Notes under the pieces: generated by a model
What the model saw: the letters and a program-made list of their open reading frames with translations, nothing else
What the model was told of the DNA's origin: nothing
Database searches by the model: none
From: Dermanyssus gallinae
Taxonomy: Eukaryota; Arthropoda; Arachnida; Mesostigmata; Dermanyssidae
Length of the DNA: 64,000 nt
Direction of reading: 5' to 3'
Assembly (NCBI GenBank): GCA_003439945.1
Contig: QVRM01005989.1
Coordinates: 1 to 64,000 of the forward strand
Made by a program: the position numbers and the translations under genes
Shown: positions 37,101-48,924 of the stretch, one piece after another
Layout: each line of letters opens with the position of its first letter
Position numbering within the stretch: the first letter of the stretch is position 1

Positions 37101-39202
37101 GACCTTGTTATGGTCAACGAGGGGAGCGTCTAGAGGTTCCACGGGAGCAGAGCCGAATCGCACGTGGACTTTCTTTATATACACAAGTCTAACTGCACGG
37201 GCATCAGTGTGGAATTGAAGCGTTTATCACACGAATAAAACCTCAGTGATCAGCACCACATGGAGAGCACAGTACTGGGGGGCAGGACTTGCCAAGGTTG
37301 CCAGGCTTGCCAACGCAACATACCAGTAGCCACCTCCTGGTGCTTAGCCGATTATCAAAAGTAATTCTTAATACGCTGACAACGCCCTTCTTAACCAAAA
37401 TAATCTTAAATTTGCGTCGCTGACGGCACTACGAGAGAGATGACAGTGAGAGCACTAGATTAAATTAAATTTGCTTTCATCACATTGATGTTGCAACTCA
37501 AATGCAAATCGAGGCCGTATCAACGGCAATAAACTTAAGGTATTTCTAGACACTAGGGACTAACCGGAACCTACCGTGTCAGACTAGCAACGACTAAAGC
37601 CACAAAGACGAAATAAAATGTCGCGAAAATAATAAACCGAACAACCACAGCCCCAAAAAAGGCAAAAAGGCTTATTTCAGTAGCGGACTCAATCATACTG
37701 ATTGCAGTGCCCGCTTTACCAGAAGTTGTCCTGAAAAGTACGACAAAAACAAAACTGTGAAAAGCCTACTTGATCCCAGCGCACCAAGTCATCCAAGCTT
37801 ACAAGACTGCCATTATGCGAGCAGCTATATTTCTAGCAAAAACGGTCTCATAGGACCTCAAGGAGAAGGCGAGAGTACAGTGAAACCACCCTACAAGTGG
37901 AAAGGCTGGAACTAGAAAGATGACAATGCAAACATGCTAAAACGTGTGATACGCCTGGTATCTACTTCATCATTTAGTGGTTTGCCATACCGGGAGGCTC
38001 GTCAAGAGCGTAAGAAACACAATCCCAAATTAAAGGGTGAATGAACAGACCCAGAAGAGAATTAACGTCGCACCACGACTGCCCATCACGGGCCATGACA
38101 ACTTCTAAGAACTCCTTTATCGCATTAGGAGGGTGCCGTCAGCAATCTGTGTATAGTGCAAAGAGGGAGTGAAACACAATGTCGCACGTACGCACTCTAG
38201 GCATTAGGAATCGAGTAGAGTCAACTAAGCACAGTGCGCTGACTTTCCGCACGACTAGTTGAATTTACAGGAAGACAATGAGGAGAAATACATAAAGTTG
38301 CAAAGCCCCGTTTGAGGCGACTTGTTATAAGGTGGAAAGCTTGACATGCGACCGCGGCCAACTAACCTGACAGGCAACTACCACTTCTTCTGTCAGAACT
38401 GGTCATATACATATACACACACGTATACTAGGGCTGTTAAAGAGTGAAGCATACGCCAGAAAAGTGTGTTTAGTGAATATTGTCTCAAACAAAGACTCAA
38501 GAACATATGTCGGATAGGGGGCCCAGAGTCCCGCTGGCTGGACAAACCCCGCAACAGACGGCGCTGGTGTGTAACAGCAAAAATAATATATGCACATACA
38601 AGTCAATGTATGAAACTCCATGGGCATATTTTTCATGAAAATCGTTTCGAGTTTCGAAGCCAACGCAAATAGCAAAAGAGGTGAAAAAGTACTGTAGATG
38701 TTGATAGCGGCGGTGCTCTCAAATGGAAGGACCAAACAGGATATCAAACAGGTAGATCGTAGTGGTACAATGTCGCAGAGACGAAAAACAAGGCGGCGCC
38801 AAACAGACCGCCCTCAAAGCCCTCAAATGGGGTGAAGAAGGAAGAGGATTCGTGGGATAGTGATACAATATACATCAATCAGCGTTCACCTACTATGTCA
38901 ATGAGCTGTGACAGTTTGAGGCCAACCGTGATGATCACTTTGTGAGAGTTGTTGCCCACAGGCCGAATGAGTCGATTGTAGTCGCTGAGCAGATCGTCGA
39001 ACAGGCGCTTGGCCTCACGAGAGGCCGCGGCGCCCGGTAGGCCAAAGCCAATGAACGGGCCGTAGCCTCCGCCGGCGCCGCCGCCACCACCACCACTGTT
39101 ACCCCCGCTGCCGATCGCCAGCAGGAGCAGCCATGTCGTCACAACCCAGGACAGCGACGGAAAGGACGTCGTCGTCGTCGTCCTCGATAACGACGGTATC
39201 AT
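29989..39202 (-). CDS. Nicotinic acetylcholine receptor alpha-type subunit (seven coding exons)
   Basis: This is a subunit of the pentameric acetylcholine-gated cation channel at synapses. Seven exons splice in frame (309, 45, 110, 304, 670, 302 and 240 bp) into 660 codons including the stop. A hydrophobic signal segment is followed by the ligand-binding domain. The Cys-loop is Cys188-Cys202 ([15 protein letters not shown]). The vicinal pair Cys261-Cys262 in YDCCEEP marks an alpha subunit. TM1 is at about 279-303, TM2 at 310-330 ([20 protein letters not shown]), TM3 at 342-366 and TM4 at 590-613. The TM3-TM4 loop contains a long Gln-rich block. Trp residues of loops B and D are kept, but two aromatic-box Tyr are Phe. 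It looks closest to the insect alpha1-4 type; the exact subunit is not assignable. The start Met is a choice. Confidence 0.93.
30592..30893 (-). CDS. nAChR exon 6: end of the cytoplasmic loop
   Basis: Phase-1 acceptor TATCAG before 30893 and donor GTAAAT at 30586-30591. It encodes a Gly/Pro/Met-rich loop segment, then the conserved amphipathic helix [20 protein letters not shown] before TM4. Confidence 0.88.
31309..31978 (-). CDS. nAChR exon 5: vicinal cysteines, TM1-TM3, Gln-rich loop
   Basis: Acceptor CCCCAG above 31978, donor GTACGT at 31303-31308 (phase 1). It starts [16 protein letters not shown] and continues through TM1, TM2 and TM3. The conserved [18 protein letters not shown] follows, then a roughly 60-residue Gln-rich run encoded by CAG/CAA repeats. 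Plus-strand ORFs here (poly-Val, poly-Ala) are shadows. Confidence 0.93.
32503..32806 (-). CDS. nAChR exon 4: Cys-loop region
   Basis: Acceptor CCACAG above 32806, donor GTATGT at 32497-32502. It encodes [20 protein letters not shown], the Cys-loop, [14 protein letters not shown] with the loop B Trp, and [17 protein letters not shown]. Confidence 0.93.
33838..33947 (-). CDS. nAChR exon 3: loop A region
   Basis: 110 bp, the size typical of this exon in the family. Acceptor TTTTAG, donor GTGAGC at 33832-33837, phase 2. It encodes [20 protein letters not shown] and [15 protein letters not shown]. The loop A position, normally Tyr in LYN, is Phe. Confidence 0.92.
34108..34168. repeat. (TA)n tract at the edge of the foldback element
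   Basis: About 60 bp of TA with small interruptions, in nAChR intron 2. Confidence 0.9.
34169..35275. mobile_element. Foldback element, family 2 (composite), in nAChR intron 2
   Basis: The left arm (34169 to about 34530) matches the reverse complement of 34885-35275 along its length. Shared blocks include the CAAAATCTACGTTTGC, TTTGGTAGAACT and GGGCGGAAA segments. Both ends are CAG preceded by TATATA. The middle (34600-34760) holds another partial arm (TTCCTTGCCGAGTTCAACCA), so it is a rearranged or nested composite. No transposase. Confidence 0.75.
35319..35363 (-). CDS. nAChR exon 2 (45 bp)
   Basis: Encodes [15 protein letters not shown] between acceptor TTACAG and donor GTAAGT (35313-35318), phase 0 on both sides. 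The 45-bp length is the classic size of this exon. It carries the loop D Trp. Confidence 0.93.
36000..37590. other. nAChR intron 1, unassigned part
   Basis: AT-rich intron sequence; nothing recognised. Confidence 0.4.
37600..38340 (+). mobile_element. LINE 3' coding relic in nAChR intron 1
   Basis: A plus-strand frame near 38075-38195 reads PITGHDNF, a stop, [20 protein letters not shown], then VKHNVAR. This matches the post-RT 'TGH..F..YL.R....S..C..C.....V.H' block of Jockey/R1-like LINEs. Upstream readable remnants are weak, and the frame contains stops. Edges are approximate. Confidence 0.5.
38894..39202 (-). CDS. nAChR exon 1: signal peptide and start of the ligand-binding domain
   Basis: Donor GTAGGT at 38888-38893, phase 0. 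The C-terminal part ([20 protein letters not shown], then [10 protein letters not shown]) is a clear nAChR N-terminus. The ATG at 39200-39202 is chosen because MIPSLSRTT precedes a hydrophobic core ([13 protein letters not shown]) that can serve as signal peptide. A Gly-rich stretch separates it from the mature start. The frame stays open to 39724, so an upstream start is possible. Confidence 0.8.
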
Positions 39203-42200
39203 CGGCAATGACGGCGGCGGCGGCGACGACGCCGACGACAAGCAAGAGGATGGCAATGGCACTAACGCGGCATCATCGAGCGTCATGGCTGGCGTCGTAG
39301 ATCTAGACCTAGATCTAGTCGCCCCCGGGGTCGTCGTCGTGGTCGTCGCTGTCATCCGGACCACCGTTGACGAAGTCCGTTGATGGCAAGACGATACCCC
39401 ATTCGGGTCTTGGCACTGCTGCAGTGGCGGTGGCAGCTGCTGTTGCAGGTCGAATGGCGGCTCGTCGAAGATGTCGACGGGCCGTGGTGACGCAACGGGC
39501 GGCGTTGGCCGGCCGACGCTCGAACCCCACGAGAGTTGGGGTCGTGATGAGCCCACGACGCCCTTCGTCATCGCCGTCGTCGTCGTCGTCGTCGGTGATC
39601 GTCCGACAGCAATCGTTCGGGCTGTCCGCCCGATGGTATCTATGGCGACGCTAGGGCCGTGACACTTGGCAGAGACGCTACCAGGGGCATCGACAGCGGC
39701 GATGAAGGCGACGGGGGGTAGCAACAGTGAGGCCGTCCATAGCAGCAGCAGCAGCTGCTGCTTTGACGGTGATGTGCGGCGGACCAGCGGCGGGCCGACA
39801 TACCGAATTGCGTGCAGTCGTAGCGTAGGATAGTAGGACGTAGGCTGTTGGCAATGTCACCGTAATTGTCGGCATCGTTGTAGATGATAGAGCGCCAGGC
39901 GTCTGCAGATAGCAAGCGGTTGCTGTTGTTGTTGTTTTCGTCGTCGTCGTCGTCGGTGTTATTGTTCTTGTCGTCCTTGTTGTTGTTGCTGATGCTGTTT
40001 TTATTGTTGGGGGGGCCGCAGATTCGGCTATGGTAGAGTGGAGCGGTTGTGAAATAGCAATGGCGGTATCGAGGCGTACCGCCGTGATCGCAGCGTCGGC
40101 AGCCGCAGCGGGAATAGCTCTAGCTGCAACACTAGCAGAAGCGCTGGTATGGTGAATCAAACGACTACATCTTGTTCTATCACTACTGCGAGTACTGTCT
40201 GTCATCGTGACACTATGCGTAGCAGCGGCGGCGGCAGCAGAAACATTGGTGGCGGTAGCGTCATCATGCGTGATGCGAGCAGAATAAAAAACGTCGTCGT
40301 CGTCATCGTCGGCATCGTCGTTGATCACGGAAATACGGCGGGTGGCAGCACCCGTCCGTATACGGGCGCTCTTTGCTGCAGCTGTACGAGTTGCATTGCG
40401 TAAACGTGCTTGCAGTTGTAGTCGTCGTTGTCGTCGTCGTCGTTGGCGTTCCTTTGACCCTTTTCTTCCTCTTCCTCTTCTTCCGCCTTCTGTTTCCTCT
40501 TGCCCTTTTTTGTTTTCCCCACGTATTCTGCCTTCGTTTTCTTGTTGAGGTCGCAGCACTTCATCTTCACTTACTACATCGCGTTGGCTTCGAAACTCGA
40601 AACGAGCTGGTGGTGGTTGTTGTTGTTGTCGTCGTTTGTCTCTCGGCTGGCGGCGCCGATCAGCAAACGTTTGAACTAGTTCGTCAGATATCGAGTCGGG
40701 ACGTCGTAGCGTTGCGGTCGTCCCTTCATGCTGTGGCCCTAGCACGCAACCACGCTGGCCTAACGAAACGAGGCCAAGTGGCCAACGGCTTCTTCTAGTG
40801 GCGGAGCTGGAAGACGAGGAGCCTGACGCCTGACAGTATGATGTGGCCAGGTTGTCTTCGTTTCTCCTTGACACCTCCTTGTGGGTACCTATGGGTATCC
40901 TCCAGGCAGGTAACGACGGTCGTGCCGGCAATAATGAAGGCAGGCTCGTCGTAGCTAGACAGTCATCGTCGGCCGCCGCCGCGTCTGCTGACGACGACAT
41001 GTTACGTGCCAGCAGCCAGGGTGGCTGGCACTCTATGGCCCTACACTTTGGGGTCTGGTCTGGTGTGTTACGCGTGCGTCCGTGTCGTCGTCGTTGTTGT
41101 CAATGGCGGTGAGACAACCTCAGCTTCTAGCTTCTATCTAGCGCCGCCTTCTTTGTCGTTGTGCACTTTGCTAGCTAGCGAGTGGTTGGGTCGATGAGAG
41201 GATGACGATACAGTAGTAGATAGCGAACGGCAGCGGCAGCAGGCAGCAACCGTAGGTAGGATTGCAGGTATCCACCTCAATGTGGTTCTGCAAGGCTTCG
41301 CAATCGCAAATCGCCGCCGGTAGCAGCAGATAACTTGGTTGGTTGCTTGCTTGGATTGCTGAATGGTGGCTGCTGGTGATTACCGAAGCACCCACCACAC
41401 TCTCGTTCGTTTGGCTACGTTGCACAACGCCCAGCCGATGATCAGGGCCAATGTGTTGGTCGTTCGTTCAATCGCTGATTGATTTCTCGTCGAGTGTACC
41501 CGATGGTACGACAAGATGACCTCTTCCACCGGGAGTGGGTGTCACCGGGCCAGAAGACGAGCGCGAGTGCAATGGCGGTAGTAGCAGAGACGCAAATCTG
41601 CTCGTCATCAAAACGGTACCGGACAACACGGTACCGTAAAATACCGTACACCTGCTGGAGGAACTATCGTTACAGGCGCGTTTTTTTGTTGTTGCAGAAG
41701 TGCTGAAATGTGCGCGTGGGGCGAGAAGAGTCAACGACCGTCGGTAAAGATCGGCCGCATGGACAATTCAGTCGTTGGTTCACTAGTAGTTGTAGTAACA
41801 GCGGCAGCAGCGGCAGCGGCTGTAGCAATCGAGTAACCGTCACTGTGTTGCGGGGTCTGCTGGGGAAGGGATTGGCCTGCTAAGAGGCCAAACTAGAGCT
41901 ATCTGGCTAGCGCTGAGCTGACGGATTGACTGGCTAAGCAAAGATTCTCTTGGATATAGATGGCTTAGCCCTAAGAGAAGCGAGTTGTTGCACGGGTTGG
42001 TGGTGGTCGGTCGGTCAGGCGGGCTGTGTGTTGTTACCCAGAGCTAGTCTGAGAGTGACTGGACCGTCTAGTTGCGTGTGGGCACGCCTGCGTGCGTGCG
42101 TGCATGGGAGCGAGCGAGCGATATATGCCAGCCTGGCCTGGCCTCTCAGGACACAGTCCGGCGCGATGGCCTGGGAGCCACGGGACGAGCTGAGGAGCCG

Positions 42201-42600
42201 GAGCAATCTGACGGGGAAAGGGCTTCCTGGCGCGCACGCTACAAGGGCGAAAGGGCGTCGCCCGAGGGAAGAGGCGGATGAGGCCCAAATCGGGCCCTCA
42301 CAGAGCGATCTTCAGATACTGCTGCTGTCGCTGCTGCTGCCGCCGTGACTATCGTAGTAGCTCTGGCCATTCATCTCATCTCCCTCACCGCGGGAGGCGA
42401 GCGGCTGGACAAAGCCTCGGAAACCATTTACCACCCAGTGTACTGCGCTTCATCTTCCATCCCCACCCCATAGGCGCCTGGACCGACTCCTCACCAAGCT
42501 CGCAGCCTCTCCCCTCCGCCGCGGGTTCCTCCGCGGCAGCTCGTAGAGACAGGGGCTCGCGAGAAAAACGAAGGCGTCGATAACTACGTGCGAAGAGGAA
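39203..42600. other. GC-rich, trinucleotide-repeat 5' flank of the nAChR gene
   Basis: CpG- and GTC/GTT-rich DNA upstream of the receptor start, likely its 5' UTR, leader exons or promoter region. A 440-codon minus-strand frame at 39678-41000 is low in complexity (Arg/Ser/Thr/Ala) and overlaps the exon-1 frame in another phase. Open frames on the other strand are equally long, as expected for repeats with few stop codons. No conserved domain seen. Confidence 0.5.
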
Positions 42601-43696
42601 CCTTGGCTTGACTGAGCTAACTGACTGACTTCAAGGGCTGCCTTGCTAGAAATTTTTCAAATCATTGGCTCGCCTTTCTACCAACACACCTAAGAGGCCT
42701 ATAGAGAAAATACAGTTAAAAAATACATTTTAACCTTATCGGGCTAAAGTATTGCCTTGGTACGACTACTCAATTTATTATCCAAGCAAATAAGTCAACC
42801 AGACCATAAACCCGGCACATACTACCGGTTGAAGTATGAAATTTTGTTTGAGATTTATTTGCCTAATTAAATATTTGTTTAAGATTTATTAGCCCTATTA
42901 TTTTTGAGATTTATTGGGAATTGTGTAAATATAAACAAGCATACGCAATGAAAGATCACTCTCAATTAATGTAATGTGGCCCACGGCAAGCTTCGCCTAT
43001 GGCCCGTTATCGACAAAAGCATATTTATTCTTCTTCTGTTAGTCATCGACACTTAGTTACATCCACCCCGCGCCAGTCCCCTAGGAGCATCGTGACAGCT
43101 TAACTGGTAAGCCGTATATCGTACACACCATATGTTACATTATATATAACTATCTACTAGCTCCGTAATGTTCCATTTATAAAAATGTGGACCTCAATAA
43201 AATTCTATTAGTTTCTCTACATTTCTCTAGACAACGACATTCATATGATCAATCATATCAACCACCAAATTACGATGATAAAATAATAAGCTTCGTATAA
43301 TATTACTACAATCGATCGAAATCGTCATTGAAATCCCTAATTATAAAAATAGCAACAATGGTCATTCCATTTACCCTACATAGTAACTCTACATCACATA
43401 CAGCTTCTAGTCTAGCTAGCTTATCTATTGTTGTTGTTTTTGCTGCTGTTGTTGTCACCCTTGCCTGCTGTAGTTCGTATTGTTGTGCTTATTCCAGTAG
43501 GTCGTCATTATACTAATCAAGTTCTCTTGTTTCTCGTTGCTGTTCGTGTCCACTGGTTCAAGCTGTTGTCATTGTTATTAATACGGACATCGGTGTTGCT
43601 TAGGTTGTTGTTGTCGTCGTTATTGCGAATATTGTATTAAGCTAAGATATTCCAATGTTCCCTACAGTCCGCGTGGTTTCCTCAATGACGGCATCT
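42601..43696. other. Intergenic spacer between the nAChR and CSN6 genes
   Basis: AT-rich; includes GTT-rich DNA at 43425-43460. The upper end should hold the CSN6 3' UTR. Confidence 0.4.
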
Positions 43697-43972
43697 TCAA
43701 AAGTGCATCCTTTTGCCGCGTCGGGCGCCGCTCTGTTTCTCGTAGAGAGTGTTAAATCGATTAACATACACGTTGATCGTGTCGCAGCACTTCGTCAGCG
43801 TTCCGAGGAACGCCTGTAGGGCGACATCGTTGCACTGTGTAAAGTAGTCTTCACGGAACTGGGCGCTTTCGACAACCGGCAGCTGCCGACACAGACTGAT
43901 CACCTCACGAAGTATCGCCCAATTTCGAGGCAAACTGCCCTGCTCGACCGCTTTCACATACTCCTCGATCAT
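43697..43972 (-). CDS. CSN6: CSN6 exon 5
   Basis: Acceptor TTGCAG above 43972. Encodes MIEEYVKAVEQGSLPRNWAI through the QCNDVALQAFLGTLTKCCDT block to the stop at 43697-43699. Confidence 0.95.
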   Translation of the reverse strand: MIEEYVKAVEQGSLPRNWAILREVISLCRQLPVVESAQFREDYFTQCNDVALQAFLGTLTKCCDTINVYVNRFNTLYEKQSGARRGKRMHF

Positions 43973-43994
43973 CTGCAACGATCATCGCCATCAG

Positions 43995-44037
<43 letters not shown>

Positions 44038-47000
44038 TAATCGACATGCATGGTTATACTATATATGCATGCACAGAGAGAGAAAGAGGGGGGAGGACCA
44101 TGGGAAATTCCTAAATAAAGAGAGAACATAAGAAGAAACAAGGTGACCGAACACATAGATATGTACGTGCACAAAATCGAGCAGACCTGTGAAGAACGAT
44201 CAGTCTTTATGTCAGCCGTCAGTACACTACAGTCCCTATATCTATATCGCGGCTGAGACGGCAGCTGCCGTGACCAACCTTGACCCGTTGGTAGAGCATC
44301 TTGATGGTACTGTGCTGGCTACGGAGATGCTGCGACGCAAGTGAGCCATCTCCGCTATCGGCCACCGACACGCGGGCCATGTTGTCGAGTCCAATTCTTT
44401 CGGCCTCCTCCGTCACGAGCGAACACGGCAGAGGAACGAAGAGCATCGTCGCTTCCTGTAACGTTGCACGCGCACGAACACATCATGATAAAGCGAAGCA
44501 AATAACCGAGGATAACACTGATCGTTAACAATAAAGTTATCAAGTCGCTGCCCATGCGAGTCTTGCTATTCTCGAGCAATGTTGGCAATTCCCCCTCTGT
44601 ATAAAATGTATAGGGCCATCCATGCTCGCCATTAGTGTTGTTGTTTAGGCGGGTTGTCAACGTAAACAAACAAAACAACTCGCGAGATCGTTTCGTCGCC
44701 ATGGCCAGGCCGTAACAGCCCGCTGAAACTGGTCTAGATTCTCCTTCTAGATTGTCCTTTCATTACTGATGGTGTCGCTCCGTTTTTGTGGCAGTAGCCG
44801 CGGAAGAGACGCGGTCACTTCGAGATATGTTGGGTGGAGTTCAACCCGCAAGTGTCGTAGCCAGTGAAGGCTGAACGCGCCTTCGTGCCGACAATGAGGT
44901 ATGTTGTCGCAGTTTTTGTCAAAAACATCAACGATAACCTGGTGAAAGTGCACCGTTTCTGAGCACGTTTATAGTCAGAGAAGGGCCGTAGACCCAGCAT
45001 GCTAACGTACGAGAGAAAGTTCACATCACCCGGCCACATCATGTATACAACGCATCTTCGTCTACAAATACAAGCCACAAAAACAAGGACGCACGAAGGG
45101 AATATAAATGCTAAAGGCGGTATGTTATCCCCGTCGCTGTTGCACGTAAACACGCAATTTACGTAATTACCTATTTAAGCAAAAACTTTCTGCGTATAGG
45201 AATTTCCATGTATACACATATTTACTACTTATTTTGCAGCACTAAGTTAAGTATACATGACAAATACAGCTGTTTGCTCCCTCGGATCTCTACGAGACGT
45301 ACCTATAGTATACACGGTAAGACGATAAAAATTAGTAAAATTACTCAATAACAAATTATATTAAATTATGCACACCAAAGAAAGAGCAGCCAGAATTATG
45401 CACTAGACGCAGTCAGCGCGTTCTCGATGAACAATAATCTTCGCCACAATCTCCTCTCCTGGTTAAATAAACAGTCTTCCTGCTGCATGATCTTACTGTG
45501 CTTTCACTGTTTTATTACAATTATTATCGCCGACTGCGTTCAAGAAAACGCAAAAAAAAATTATGTATAGGCAATCACAGAAATAGTTAATGGCATACAT
45601 GCTGACGATGTATGCCGTTTTGCCATTAGTTGATTGAATAATAAAGAAAATTGATAATAAGGAAACGCACCGGTAACTACAAGCATATTAACTAACTGGG
45701 AGGCAGGTTGTAGCTTGTTCTGTTTGGCAAATCAAATCCTATTGAACTTATCTTAATTTTACAATCCTGTAGGAAAATTATACCTACGAAGATCCAGTGC
45801 ATGGCATGATGCTTCTTCACCACCACGAGGGACTGAAAACGACATCCTCGACGACGAAAATTTGTGCTGTGCATGAAATAGCATATACCATTTTATATTA
45901 TTAGGGGGCAGAAGGTCATAAATATACATTTAGTGATTTAGGTATAGCGCGGCGAGAATAAAGAAAGTTGGTGCGAAACAAGGAGGTTTTCTGAATGGGG
46001 CTCTGTTCGACCTCTGAGAGTACGGCGACATCAATAGGATATGGGAGTAGCAGTTAGGTTCCGATCCGATAGATTATCGGGGGGGGGGGCTTCGTGGCCC
46101 ACCGTTGCACATTTGTATTTATGGGCTCCGTCTCGCGATGCAATGCGAAAGCAGTCCCGTCGACTTTAAATGTTGGGTAGCAATCAGCCCGAAAAAGTTT
46201 TGAACAACTATTTACGGGAGGGAGGGGGTCTGTTATAGTTGCACAGGGGTTCGTAGGTACAGAACCACTATTTAGAATCCCCACGTCAAGAACCGCGTTA
46301 GAGCGCTGTCCACTCCGACTTGCTAACGAGCTCACCGTTCAAGGGAGTAAAGTAGTGGGACACAGCAACAAAAGGAGTGAGTAGGAAAAATAAGGAAAAA
46401 AAGAAAAAGCTAGGGGGATAGGGAATCTTAGATCGGGAGAATAACAGGAACGGACATTATAGACTAGCAAAGGCTTTACCTATATCCTAAAGTAACGCGA
46501 CCGTACGTGTGACAGCATTAACGGCGTTGCAATCAGCGCGCGCAGCGCCCCTATTGGGCCTATCAATATGAGTAATCATAAAGCATTTAGTAGCAAAGGT
46601 GACTGCCGAAGCATATTGCTACAAATTTACACACACATGATAAACGCATCACGTAGATAACTTTATTCGCACGTCGTACTACCTAAAACGTACCCATCTG
46701 TAGGTGCCGCATAGGGTTACCGAAAACCACTCGATCGTCAAATTCCACCATAAGCCCCTGCATACATTTATATCAACCTCCTGCATGCTACTAGAGATGT
46801 CTCATGTGATATAGATACCGTATCCATCTTATAGTCATGACCTTCTTCTTCCAGAGTCCACTGATTCCGCTCGCTTTGTATATATTTAAGAGGACAAACA
46901 TCAACAGTTTGGAACGTGTCAAAAACCATCTTGACAATTTTTTCTTCATTCAAAAACGAGAAATTCTGAATAGGCGATTTTTTTTCATTTTGAGACGGCA

Positions 47001-47048
47001 AAGCAAAGGTTATAGGATTGTTTTTAAAAAATAATATTAACTAATGAG

Positions 47049-47108
<60 letters not shown>

Positions 47109-47617
47109 TCCTCTCTCCCTCTCTACCCATATGTTCTTACATCGGAATAGGTTCCTAAAGTCTTCCTCTTGCTGCCACAAGGACTGTTGGGGAAACCTAT
47201 CTTAACATGTCCGGCTCTCGGTGCCATATGGAAGGTATGCCTCGGAATGAATTCCAAGCCCGCAGGGAATGGAAATAGCCTAGAATTAAAAACAAACTCC
47301 TTAAAAATTTTTTTTAATTCTAGTCCTTTTGGACATAGTTGTCACCGCCTTGCCGTACGTCAGGCATATGCACGTATGCCTAGCTGCGTACGGTTAGCAC
47401 ATTGGGCGTCACAATGGCCTTCCAGAAATCACAAATCCACTGACACATGGGGATTGCGCGTGTTGCTTTAAAGCTGCATGCTTTAGCTTCTCACTCATTT
47501 TCCTGCTCCGCTAGGTAGGTTGGGCCCTAATTTTAAGACAATTCCAACGTATTTATATGCTTTTTGCCGCAGCAGTTGTTTCACTTGGATATACTGCGGT
47601 CTCTTTCGACCTACGGA

Positions 47618-47651
<34 letters not shown>

Positions 47652-48867
47652 GGGCGGAAAAGTTCAAGCACTATGAATCGGAAAGATCTAGTACTTTGAA
47701 TTTTACCAAAATACTAAGGTCTTTTGTTTCTTTAACTGAACAGCGCCATTTATCAGCAACGCACAGGCCAAATTTCGAATTTGCATCAAGTTCTATGTAA
47801 AATATCAAATCACATGTTCTAATGTAGTAGAATTGTTGCGAACTGCTTATGTTGATTAAGCAGTGCACTGAAACACTGTGTATACGTTACCGTCGTGTTC
47901 GCGGCGGACGCAAAGCGACCGAAGATGACACCCGCTTGGGAAAGCCCTCGAGGTCAAACCAAGAAAAAGAAACGTTCAAAACGTTTGCAATAACGTGCTC
48001 GACAATCGCCGCATTACTATGAGGGAGATAGTTGAGGAATCGGAGATATCTTATAATTCAGTTGTAAGAGTCTTGACCGAGATGTTATGCGTCAGAAGAC
48101 TGGCAACGAAGTTCATTCCAATAATGTTGAATTTCCAGCGAATGAACGCCCGTCGGGAAATGTCCGAATTGAATTTTTAGGCGGTAGCTGAAAAACCTGG
48201 ATTGCTTTGGAGAGTGATTTCAAGAGACGAGTTATAGGTATATGGTTACCAAAGCCCAATCCTCCCAGTGGTTCGTCCGAGAGAGTCAATAAAATAATTT
48301 AAACAGAACAAATCCAACGCCAAAGTTCTTTTGACTGTCTTTCGACTAAAAGGAAAGCTTCCACGATTTTTTTCCACCTAGTTCGACTGTCAATAAGGAA
48401 TACTACCGCGCAAAATGTCTATAAAGATTGTGCGACAACGTCCGACGCAGGAGGGCTGAACTTTGGGCAAAAAATGGCAAATAACTATTGGATCCCTCAT
48501 CACGACAACGCACCGGCCCACGCATCGTTAATTATTTCGGATTATTTGTCGAAAAATTCGCTTTCTATATTTCCGCAACCTTCTTATTCATCGGACCTTT
48601 GTGTAACTTTCCCTGTTCCCACGGATACAGAATTTGAAGGGACAACGTTTCGAGACTGTAGAGGAGACATAGAAACATCCATAGAAACAACTCAACTCAA
48701 AATATACGTTTCAAAAATGTTTCGAAAAGTGGAATGCAAGGTGACCCAGGTGCATTTCAGAGGGAGGAAGCTTCATTGAAGAAAACAAAACACACATTGG
48801 AATATAAAATCAATATGTCTTCTTTAAATGTGTGTCTTTCGGAACTAGTCAATCCGCCACACAATAT

Positions 48868-48924
<57 letters not shown>

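Noticed and set aside
38894..39724. Receptor start at the far upstream end of the open frame
   Set aside because: The upstream part is low-complexity and the hydrophobic signal core follows the Met at 39202. Kept only as an alternative.
41950..42583. Overlapping GC-rich ORFs (up to 132 codons)
   Set aside because: Several frames on both strands are equally open, as expected at high GC. No domain or splice context.
44747..45153. Minus-strand frames in CSN6 intron 3 as an extra exon
   Set aside because: Exons 3 and 4 already join in phase and continue the conserved CSN6 sequence without a gap.
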